Of a stretch of 8,217 bases of DNA, positions 1-5,541 are shown in pieces (position 1 is the stretch's first letter; every line of letters starts with the position of its first letter). The DNA lies in contig JAFGOU010000222.1 in assembly GCA_016926315.1 (NCBI GenBank), forward strand, positions 1 to 8,217, read 5' to 3'. The translations under genes were made by a program, and so were the position numbers. The notes below the pieces were generated by a model. The model did no database searches, had not been told where the DNA came from, and was given only the letters and a program-made list of their open reading frames with translations. Origin of the DNA: Chitinispirillaceae bacterium. GTDB taxonomy: Bacteria > Fibrobacterota > Chitinivibrionia > Chitinivibrionales > Chitinispirillaceae.

Positions 1-2
1 CG

Positions 3-770
3 TTCTTCAAGGACAAACAGGAGTGGCGGCTGCGGGTTTCCCTGGAGGGGAAAAACGTGCGGGACCGCGAAAACCTGATCGGCGTTTCAAAAACGTCAAG
101 CGACGGCCATGACGCCGCCGATCTGTATGAGCCGCCCCGTATGCAGGGAGCGGGACACCTGTTCTTCCCGCATCCTGAATGGAAAAAAACCTCCTCGGAA
201 TTTGCCTGTGACATCAGAAAGAAGATGGAACCCGTGACCCTGTTCCAGGTCGGCATCGCTCCCTGGCAGGGCAACGATACCGCGTACGTCCGTATCGAGG
301 GTCACGCGTCGCCCGCCTCGATGTATCTCTGCTTCAAGGACGCGTCCGGGGTACATGAATACAAGGGTGAAAAGGGTATCGCGTTGCCGCCGGCGAAAGA
401 GACCCGCTACTTGACCCTGTTTGTGACGACTGACCGGGCCAGAATGACCGCCCTCCCGGTCACTTTTGCCTGCGGTAATCCGTATCCCAATCCCTGCAGG
501 AACGGCAACCGGGTCCGGTATACGCTGCCGTATGTCTGGCAAAGCAACGGGCTGTTATCCGCGGAGGAACATACCGTTAAGATCATGATCTATGATCTCG
601 CGGGTCGCAAAATACGGGACCTTGTCCACCGGAAACAAGCGGTCGGAAGTTACGCCATTGCCTGGGACGGGAAAATGAATACCGGCAGGATTGTCAGTAC
701 CGGTTCGTACCTGTTCGTCCTCCAATCCGGCACATTTTTCGCCAAACGGAAGATTACCGTGCTGCGGTGA
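3..770 (+). CDS. C-terminal part of a secreted modular protein with a FlgD-like/sorting domain
   Basis: The reading frame is open from base 3, so the gene starts beyond the left edge. A GTG at 57 is an internal valine, because the protein-like sequence runs straight through it. In-window length is 255 residues. The first two thirds are beta-rich and not assignable; they contain RDRENLIGV and DAADLYEPP, stretches of the kind often seen just ahead of sorting domains in secreted proteins. The last 100 residues begin with NPYPNPCRNGNRVRYTLP and continue with VKIMIYDLAGRKIRDLV, GSYAIAWDGKMNTGR and STGSYLFVLQSG. This is the classic pattern of FlgD Ig-like/T9SS-type C-terminal domains (PNP, then DxxGR, then G-x-Y). 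Such domains direct or anchor proteins at the cell surface in Fibrobacterota, Bacteroidota and relatives. The catalytic or binding part lies outside the window, so the function is unknown. No T-rich terminator is visible immediately downstream. Confidence 0.82.
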   Translation, partial: FFKDKQEWRLRVSLEGKNVRDRENLIGVSKTSSDGHDAADLYEPPRMQGAGHLFFPHPEWKKTSSEFACDIRKKMEPVTLFQVGIAPWQGNDTAYVRIEGHASPASMYLCFKDASGVHEYKGEKGIALPPAKETRYLTLFVTTDRARMTALPVTFACGNPYPNPCRNGNRVRYTLPYVWQSNGLLSAEEHTVKIMIYDLAGRKIRDLVHRKQAVGSYAIAWDGKMNTGRIVSTGSYLFVLQSGTFFAKRKITVLR

Positions 771-857
771 GGGGTTTCCACGGTTCTGGTGTTTAAACCT
801 GCTGTCATCAGCGCATTATCCCGGCGGCCGTTGACCGGCGTTCCCTGCTCCGGTAGA

Positions 858-873
858 GGCGGGAAGGCCCGCC
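858..873 (+). other. Short GC-rich hairpin just before an AGGAGG
   Basis: GGCGGG (858-863) pairs with CCCGCC (868-873) around an AAGG loop. No T tract follows, so it is not a typical intrinsic terminator. An AGGAGG, which resembles a ribosome binding site, starts on the next base (874-879). The only starts close to it are ATG 881 and GTG 883, at 1 and 3 bases, which is too tight for normal use. The hairpin could be the degenerate end of the preceding transcript or chance in GC-rich DNA. The rest of 771-1049 shows no recognisable RNA or promoter apart from the candidate frame described separately. Confidence 0.3.
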
Positions 874-882
874 AGGAGGTAT

Positions 883-1053
883 GTGTTTGACAAAGCAGGC
901 ATTAAATTGATATTTAACAATGCGGATTTTCATGGAGAGATTGACGGTGGTGCCAATACGCACCCGAAGAGGGCAGGGAAATGGGTGTATCACAATACCT
1001 TTATAGAAAACGTACGCTATTATCAGCACCTGTTTGGAGAGTTTTTACTATGA
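883..1053 (+). CDS. Possible small ORF or gene remnant overlapping the lipoprotein start (ATGA)
   Basis: This frame is open from 835 to a TGA at 1051-1053 and gives 56 residues if begun at GTG 883. The product is protein-like in composition, rich in N, D, H, G and aromatics, with stretches such as LIFNNADFHGEIDGG and WVYHNTFIENVRYYQHL. I do not recognise a family; asparagine/aromatic-rich pieces of this kind occur in beta-helix proteins, but that is speculation. The TGA overlaps the next ATG as ATGA, the usual geometry of translational coupling. Against it being an intact gene, there is no in-frame ATG, and the AGGAGG at 874-879 is only 3 bases from the GTG. It may be the 3' remnant of a decayed gene, a real short coupled peptide, or chance. 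Confidence 0.27.
   Translation: MFDKAGIKLIFNNADFHGEIDGGANTHPKRAGKWVYHNTFIENVRYYQHLFGEFLL
1036..1041 (+). promoter_or_regulatory. Ribosome binding site fixing the lipoprotein start at 1050
   Basis: GGAGAG lies 8 bases ahead of the ATG at 1050. An in-frame ATG at 981 would add 23 residues ahead of the signal peptide and has a weaker purine stretch in front of it. Starting at 1050 puts the K-K-x5-hydrophobic-Cys signal right at the N terminus, so 1050 is preferred. Confidence 0.6.
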
Positions 1054-1331
1054 GCAAAAAGGGTTATTTGCGCGGGTTTATCCTGAGTTTCCTCGCGATT
1101 ATTGTCGGCTGCATGGTGGTAATCTGTACAACACCAAACAACCCCTTTGACGACCCGGACAATGTTTCCGGCGAAATTACCATTATAAACGCACCGGTTA
1201 ATCCCACGGTCGAGGACACGATTGCCATCCAGTTGAAAGTATATCTTGTTAAGCACATCGATTCCGCAACCGTTCTTCTCGGGGACGACAACTCGAGGGT
1301 CGCTGCCGCTCTATTTCATCTGGAAACATGA
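1050..1331 (+). CDS. Lipoprotein gene, segment 1: signal peptide and start of Ig-like domain
   Basis: Read literally, this is a 93-residue ORF. It opens with MSKKGYLRGFILSFLAIIVGC, a positively charged start, a hydrophobic core and a good lipobox (IVGC, cysteine 21). The mature protein would therefore be lipidated and probably reach the outer membrane. After the cysteine comes CTTPNNPFDDPDN, a flexible polar linker of the kind that follows lipidation sites. The sequence from about residue 45 (INAPVNPTVEDTIAIQL) looks like the first strands of an Ig-like domain. The last dozen residues (from about 1297) are out of frame and probably not native. The second half of the domain is found in the next segment, in another frame. 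Confidence 0.65.
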   Translation: MSKKGYLRGFILSFLAIIVGCMVVICTTPNNPFDDPDNVSGEITIINAPVNPTVEDTIAIQLKVYLVKHIDSATVLLGDDNSRVAAALFHLET

Positions 1332-1755
1332 AAATAACAGCGTCGGTGCAGAACCGCAGTTGACTCTTGAAAATGCGAAAGCCTCTGATTCGGGCGATTA
1401 CTGGTGTATCGTCAGCAACAAATGGGGGGCGGATACCTCCAGGAAAATTCATCTTGACGTTACCGCCGCACCCATACCGGTCCCGGTAATTGATTCGGTA
1501 AAGGCCGGTGATGCCAGAGTGACGGTTTGGTGGGGTACGGTACCTGGAGCGACCTCTTACAACCTGTATTACAGGGACGGTGTAACCGTCGATGAAACCG
1601 CGATTACCCTGTCGGGAGCCACCTCTCCCGCGGAGGTGACCGGATTAACCAACGGAACGCGGTACGCTTTTGCCGTAAGTGCCGTAACGGTTGAGGGAGA
1701 ATCGCAATTAAACGGTGTTCAAACCGCTGTTCCGCAGGCTCCTGTGAAAACGTAA
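1246..1755 (+). CDS. Lipoprotein gene, segment 2: Ig-like domain end and fibronectin III domain
   Basis: This frame has no ribosome binding site of its own, and the first residues from TTG 1246 are out of phase with the real protein. Authentic sequence begins near 1297. It reads LPLYFIWKHENNSVG, then LTLENAKASDSGDYWCIVSN, which matches the C-terminal half of an I-set/Ig-like domain (the DSGDYxC hallmark). A proline-rich linker (APIPVPVIDS) leads to a fibronectin type III domain: VTVWWGTVPGATSYNLYYR, then VTGLTNGTRYAFAVSAV. The TAA at 1753-1755 comes right after the fibronectin domain, inside the linker to the next repeat, which continues in frame 3. These are extracellular binding or spacer modules with no catalytic residues. 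Confidence 0.65.
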   Translation: MLSTSIPQPFFSGTTTRGSLPLYFIWKHENNSVGAEPQLTLENAKASDSGDYWCIVSNKWGADTSRKIHLDVTAAPIPVPVIDSVKAGDARVTVWWGTVPGATSYNLYYRDGVTVDETAITLSGATSPAEVTGLTNGTRYAFAVSAVTVEGESQLNGVQTAVPQAPVKT

Positions 1756-3227
1756 CCGTCACCTATGACGGCAACGGCAGCACCGGAGGTACGGTCCCTG
1801 TTGACGCGAACGCTTATGAATCCGGGGCAAGTGTTACGGTCAGGGCAAATACCGGTAACCTGACAAAAACCGGAAGCACCCTTTCGGGATGGAATACCGC
1901 AGCCGACGGCAGCGGGACATCGTATGATTCCGCAGCGACATTTGCCATGGATTCGGCAAACGTAATACTGTATGCAAAATGGACGCAGAATGCGACCTTT
2001 ACGCTTACTGTCACGGCGGATAATGGGAGCGTGACGAAGGCGCCAAGTCGTTCATCGTATGACTCAGGAACCGTGGTGACCCTGATGGCAACGGCTGCCG
2101 CGGGGTATCGCTTTACCGGCTGGAGCGGCGATCTTGCCGGGTCAGTGAATCCGGACTCAGTTATCATGACCAGTGCGAAGAGCATTACGGCGAATTTCGC
2201 GCTGAACACGTATCAACTGACCGTTGCCGCTGGGACCGGTGGCACCATAACCGCTCCAGCGAGTTCGCCGGTCACCGTGAACCATGGCGCGGCGACAACC
2301 ATTACCGCCGCTCCGGCAGCCGGTTATACGTTCGTCAACTGGACCGTGACGAGCGGCACCGCCACCATCTCCGGCGCGACCTCGGCGTCCACCACCGTGA
2401 CCCTCTCCTCGGGCAACGCCGCGGTACGGGCGAATTTTACGGGAAACCAGTATGTCGTAACGTTCAATGGCCAGGGTGCCACAACAGAAGCAATTCCGGC
2501 CACCAAAACGGTTACCGTACCCGCAACCACGGTCGGCACACTGGCGACTCCGCCGGCAAAAACCAGCTATGTGTTTGCCGGCTGGTGGACCGGCCAGAAT
2601 GGCGCAGGATTGCCCTTTGATGCAGGAACCACCGTTTCCGCAAATAGTACCATATACGCAAAGTGGATCATTCAGGATGCAAGCGGAAATATTTACACTG
2701 AAGTGGAGATAAACGGCAAGGTATGGATGGTTCAAAACCTGAGAACGACCAAGTTCAATAATGGCTCCACCATTTCGAACGTCACCGACGACCTGGAATG
2801 GAGCCAGGCAACCGGACCTGCGTGTTGCTGGTATCCCGGGTATGAGAATAATACTACTTTGGGAGTATTGTATAATGGTTATGCATCGAACGATAATGCC
2901 ACTGGCCTAGCTCCTGCTGGCTGGCGCGTGGCATCACAGGCTGACTGGCTAACGCTGGGATGGGATGCGGACCCATTAAAGCACAGCAGCTTTTGGACAA
3001 ACAGTTCGCCATCATCCAATAGCACCGGTTTTTCTGCTCTTGCTGGAGGTTGCCGGGCGGATACAGATGGGTCATTTCGCGATATTAATTCCATTGGGTA
3101 TTGGGCTATGTATCCCGCAGGATCGCCGTATCGATTTGTTTACATGTATGAAAATAGTGAAAATGTAACCGGGGTAACAGGGGATCCTATAATAGGAACC
3201 AGTGTCCGTTGTGTGCGAGTGTGGTAG
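1749..3227 (+). CDS. Lipoprotein gene, segment 3: InlB-type repeats and C-terminal FISUMP domain
   Basis: The first ATG of this frame is at 1947, but protein-like sequence starts at about 1749 (NVTVTYDGNGSTGG), so 1947 is an internal methionine. From the N terminus there are four repeats. The first is an InlB B-repeat/Flg_new type ending SGWNTAADGSGTSYD and LYAKWTQ. Two are divergent repeats (GYRFTGWSGD, then ITANFAL; GYTFVNWTV, then VRANFTG). The fourth is another Flg_new repeat (YVFAGWWTGQNGAG, then IYAKWI). These form rod-like surface stalks. The end is a FISUMP domain: GNIYTEVEINGKVWMVQNLR, CCWYPGYENN, LYNGYA, GWRVASQADWLTLG, GFSALAGGCR, and the closing SVRCVRVW. FISUMP domains are abundant in Fibrobacter and related bacteria; their binding target is not established. 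The FISUMP-coding end is visibly more AT-rich than the repeat-coding part. Confidence 0.88.
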   Translation, partial: NVTVTYDGNGSTGGTVPVDANAYESGASVTVRANTGNLTKTGSTLSGWNTAADGSGTSYDSAATFAMDSANVILYAKWTQNATFTLTVTADNGSVTKAPSRSSYDSGTVVTLMATAAAGYRFTGWSGDLAGSVNPDSVIMTSAKSITANFALNTYQLTVAAGTGGTITAPASSPVTVNHGAATTITAAPAAGYTFVNWTVTSGTATISGATSASTTVTLSSGNAAVRANFTGNQYVVTFNGQGATTEAIPATKTVTVPATTVGTLATPPAKTSYVFAGWWTGQNGAGLPFDAGTTVSANSTIYAKWIIQDASGNIYTEVEINGKVWMVQNLRTTKFNNGSTISNVTDDLEWSQATGPACCWYPGYENNTTLGVLYNGYASNDNATGLAPAGWRVASQADWLTLGWDADPLKHSSFWTNSSPSSNSTGFSALAGGCRADTDGSFRDINSIGYWAMYPAGSPYRFVYMYENSENVTGVTGDPIIGTSVRCVRVW

Positions 3228-3369
3228 TTACTTCAACGATACCATTTTGCAGGAAAAGGCGTACACGAACCTGGTTAGTGGTCTAAAAAGTTCAAGCAAC
3301 GGTTATCATAACGTCGAATAGCACACCGTATGATGGGATTTTCAAGACAAATTATTGAAAACCCGCCGC

Positions 3370-3402
3370 ACCTACGACGGGAATCACGGCCGTAGGTTTT
3401 TT
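3370..3402 (+). terminator. Intrinsic terminator after the FISUMP lipoprotein gene
   Basis: ACCTACG (3370-3376) pairs with CGTAGGT (3391-3397), and the T run extends to 3402. The loop is 14 bases with little further pairing. Neighbouring A-rich bases upstream can extend pairing with the T-rich tail. It lies 143 bases after the lipoprotein stop. The stretch 3228-3369 holds only a small GTTAT-C-ATAAC palindrome (3302-3312) and no other recognisable signal. Confidence 0.65.
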
Positions 3403-3470
3403 GTTTTCAGCCATCGGGGTGGCGTGGGATTCGGGGTTTTTCTCTGTAATCCGGTTCAGCATCCTCTACC

Positions 3471-3628
3471 TGTCATTTCGACGAGCGCAGTGAGGAGAAA
3501 TCTCAACAGTGTGAGCTTTTTCTCCCACGGAATAGAGATAAAACCTCTGTCGGGTCCCGCTGACGAGACGCATCCGAAGAGACCGCAGGGGAGTGTGCCG
3601 TCCCTGCTTCTCGAACAGAAAAATGACA
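3471..3628 (+). repeat. Miniature inverted-repeat (REP/MITE-like) element
   Basis: The left end reads TGTCATTTCGACGAGCGCAG followed by TGAGGAGAAATCT. I recognise it as a member of a sequence family (TGTCATTTCGA, GCG-rich middle, GAGAAATCT) scattered in intergenic regions of many environmental bacterial genomes. The right end, AAATGACA (3621-3628), is the exact inverted complement of the first eight bases, so the element is about 158 bases with terminal inverted repeats. Inside is a clear hairpin, GCAGGG (3585-3590) with CCCTGC (3602-3607). It carries no credible gene. The left half keeps the consensus and the right half is eroded, suggesting an old copy. Strand is arbitrary. Mobility would need a transposase supplied elsewhere; none is in the window. 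Confidence 0.62.
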
Positions 3629-3691
3629 ACGGAACGACAACAGTAAAACGGGATATTGTAAATATTTTTTTCCTTATTATCCAAGTATTCA

Positions 3692-3786
3692 TTATATTAC
3701 AGCATTGGGGGGGTGCTCCAACCGTGGTTCCAACAGGCCGGATAATCATCATAAAATGGGTTTTCCATTAAATAAGGAGAGTCGGT
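3692..3786 (+). promoter_or_regulatory. Likely 5' control region of the alpha-galactosidase gene
   Basis: An AT-rich stretch at about 3657-3700 includes TATATT (3693-3698), a possible -10 box without a convincing -35. It is followed by a seven-G run (3707-3713). Next come two similar pieces, GCTCCAAC (3715-3722) and GTTCCAAC (3727-3734), with AACC-GT-GGTT between and across them. This could be an operator, but nothing identifies the regulator. The ribosome binding site is unambiguous: AAGGAG at 3774-3779, seven bases before the ATG. Confidence 0.35.
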
Positions 3787-5379
3787 ATGGGTAAGGTATT
3801 TTTCAGGCGGTTACTTTTAACTGCGAGTGTCGCGGCACTGCTGCTGCCCTCGTTCGCTCTTGCGCTTCAGGACGGTCAGTGTCTTACTCCGCCTATGGGG
3901 TGGAACTCATGGAACCATTACGGATGCGCCAACCTGAGTCAAGCGGTGGTCATCGCAACGGCCAAGGCGTTCAAGACGAAACATCCAGCCAACTGGGAGG
4001 GCCGTTCCATCAGTCTCCAGGACGCGGGATATAATTATGTCAACCTCGATGACTGCTGGGGAGCTACTGCCCGTGATGCCAACGGCAAACTCCAGGCCAA
4101 TACCGCAGCCAATAAGTTTCCAAGCTGCACTCCTGCCAATGGCGGCATGAAGTGGCTCACGGATTCGATTCACCGAATGGGTCTCAAGATCGGAATATAC
4201 GGGTGCGCCGGAACCAGAACCTGCGCCGGAACTATGCCTGGCGGGTTTGATAACGAAGTCACCGATGCCAAGAGCTACGTTGACTGGGGATTTGATCTGC
4301 TCAAGTACGACTTCTGCAATGTTCCGGCGTCACAGTACTATAACCAGGTGCTGTACGTGCGGATGCGCAATGCACTGTGGGCTGCGAAGGGAATGCAACC
4401 GCACAGCGGTCCCCTGCCGATTACCTTTAGCATCTGTGAATGGGCGTGGAACCAGGTCAAGGTGTGGACGTGGAGCGATACCATCGGCCACCTCTGGAGG
4501 ACGACTCATGACATCAGTGCGAACTGGTCGACCATGGTGGGCATCATCGACCAGAACATAGCCAACCAGACCTGGCTATACAGCAAAAAGGGCAACTGGC
4601 CGGACTACGATATGTTCGAGGTAGGACGGTCCGCTTTTGATCCGTCTAGTGGTCAACTCTATGAGGACCAGGCCAAGACACACTTCAGCATCTGGTGCAT
4701 GGCCGCATCCCCGCTGCTTCTCGGCAACGACGTGACTACCATGAGCGATGCGGTATTCAACATAATTACCAACCGTGAACTCATTGCGCTCAACCAGGAC
4801 TCGCTCGGATGGTGCGGGATGCGCAGACGGGTCTCCGGTAACGTTGACGTCTGGGTTAAAAAACTCTCTTCGCCCGACACCAACCTGCAGAGGAAATGGG
4901 CGGTGACTCTGTTCAACAGAGGTACTGCTGCCGCGTCCAATATTGCCATAAACTGGTCTGACTTTGGAGAGACCACGGCCAGCGCCCCTTACGCTATACG
5001 TAACCTCTGGACACATACAACGCTCAATGGAACCTACACGTCAAATTATACAGTCGCGTCGGTACCCGCCCACGGTGTGGTAACACTTCTCTTTCAACGC
5101 GGAGGATTCGTCGGCGTCAACACACCGGGGACCGCAGCAAAGCGTTGTGATGCCCGGGTGGCGATGCGCAGGGGGCAGCAGGGTGTTGATATGTTTATCC
5201 CTGTGTCAAACAGCACGGTCCAGATTTTTGACATTCAGGGAAAAGAGCTGGCTTCATTTGCGACAACCGATCCAGCGTGGTATCCTGTCAAAAGCCAGGC
5301 CCGCCTGAATCGCACCTGCCTCGTACGGGTAAAGACCCCGAGCGGCATGCTTGTGGAAAAAATGGTCCTGGCCAGATAA
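3787..5379 (+). CDS. Secreted GH27 alpha-galactosidase with C-terminal sorting-like domain
   Basis: This predicted retaining glycoside hydrolase of family 27 would remove terminal alpha-1,6-linked galactose from galactomannan side chains or raffinose-type oligosaccharides. The 530-residue protein starts with a signal peptide (RRLLLTASVAALLLPSFALA, cleaved near residue 26). The barrel opens with LTPPMGWNSWNHYGC (33-47). The substrate-binding aspartates are in NLDDCW (D88, D89). The nucleophile is D175 in LLKYDFCN, CEW (217-219) follows, and the acid/base is D242 in LWRTTHD, preceded by R238. C146 and C177 match the conserved family disulfide. A GH27 C-terminal beta domain runs to about 437. 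The final 70 residues (VQIFDIQGKELASF, then LVRVKTPSGMLVEKMVLAR) resemble a T9SS-type sorting domain, so the enzyme is probably surface-bound or exported by that route. GH27 also contains alpha-N-acetylgalactosaminidases; close family reading favours galactosidase, but specificity is inferred. It appears monocistronic. Confidence 0.93.
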   Translation: MGKVFFRRLLLTASVAALLLPSFALALQDGQCLTPPMGWNSWNHYGCANLSQAVVIATAKAFKTKHPANWEGRSISLQDAGYNYVNLDDCWGATARDANGKLQANTAANKFPSCTPANGGMKWLTDSIHRMGLKIGIYGCAGTRTCAGTMPGGFDNEVTDAKSYVDWGFDLLKYDFCNVPASQYYNQVLYVRMRNALWAAKGMQPHSGPLPITFSICEWAWNQVKVWTWSDTIGHLWRTTHDISANWSTMVGIIDQNIANQTWLYSKKGNWPDYDMFEVGRSAFDPSSGQLYEDQAKTHFSIWCMAASPLLLGNDVTTMSDAVFNIITNRELIALNQDSLGWCGMRRRVSGNVDVWVKKLSSPDTNLQRKWAVTLFNRGTAAASNIAINWSDFGETTASAPYAIRNLWTHTTLNGTYTSNYTVASVPAHGVVTLLFQRGGFVGVNTPGTAAKRCDARVAMRRGQQGVDMFIPVSNSTVQIFDIQGKELASFATTDPAWYPVKSQARLNRTCLVRVKTPSGMLVEKMVLAR

Positions 5380-5392
5380 TATCCGCGCTTAC

Positions 5393-5442
5393 AAAGACGG
5401 AACGGCACTAACCGGTAGTGAGGGCCGTTCCATCTTTCTTTT
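5393..5442 (+). terminator. Strong intrinsic terminator after the alpha-galactosidase gene
   Basis: GGAACGG (5399-5405) pairs with CCGTTCC (5425-5431). Inside it CACTA (5406-5410) pairs with TAGTG (5416-5420) around an ACCGG loop, with AGGG bulged on the 3' side. Outside, AAAGA (5393-5397) can pair with TCTTT (5433-5437), and a TCTTTCTTTT tract ends it. It lies 13 bases after the stop codon and separates the enzyme gene from the barrel gene. Confidence 0.82.
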
Positions 5443-5541
5443 CCAACCGGAAAGTGTGGTCGGAAAAATTACTCTTTTCTATTATGATAATGCTATTGAA
5501 TCCCCTCATATCATGATTTTCTTAGAAAGGATGTAGCCATT

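Larger units (their letters stand above)
1050..3227 (+). pseudogene. Modular FISUMP surface lipoprotein gene, interrupted by two compensating frameshifts
   Basis: The three consecutive reading frames are best read as one gene of 726 codons. Frame 3 carries the signal peptide and the first part of an Ig-like domain. Translation must then move to frame 1 somewhere between 1237 (after a frame-1 TGA) and 1328 (before a frame-3 TGA). It must return to frame 3 between 1695 and 1752. The simplest edits are one extra G in the GGG at about 1297-1299 and one missing A in the AAAA at 1747-1750. With those edits, domains join smoothly on both sides. The net shift is zero. Joined domain order, in approximate residues: lipoprotein signal 1-21, Ig-like 48-140, fibronectin III 144-230, InlB/Flg_new repeat 234-312, two divergent InlB-type repeats 316-466, another Flg_new repeat 468-541, FISUMP 542-725. 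Either the assembly has two homopolymer errors and the gene is intact, or the gene is broken. A terminator follows at 3370-3402. Confidence 0.8.

Noticed and set aside
771..1035. Riboswitch or small structured RNA in the first spacer
   Set aside because: Only one short hairpin (858-873) was found; no conserved riboswitch core could be recognised.
981..1049. Upstream in-frame ATG at 981 as the lipoprotein start
   Set aside because: It would put 23 non-hydrophobic residues before the signal peptide, and the GGAGAG at 1036-1041 fits ATG 1050.
1290..1755. Programmed ribosomal frameshifting
   Set aside because: Neither junction has a recognisable slippery heptamer or a following pseudoknot. Two opposite shifts in one gene at homopolymers are more simply explained by sequence errors or mutation.
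2157..2735. A 192-codon minus-strand reading frame inside the lipoprotein gene
   Set aside because: The sense strand encodes clear InlB-type repeats here; the antisense product is Gly/Arg/Cys-rich and without domains.
3355..3771. A 138-codon plus-strand reading frame
   Set aside because: It runs through a terminator, the inverted-repeat element and the GH27 upstream region. The product has low-complexity, non-protein-like stretches and no family resemblance.
5351..5536. A short plus-strand frame overlapping the end of the alpha-galactosidase gene
   Set aside because: It crosses the strong terminator at 5393-5442 and has no ribosome binding site or protein-like pattern.
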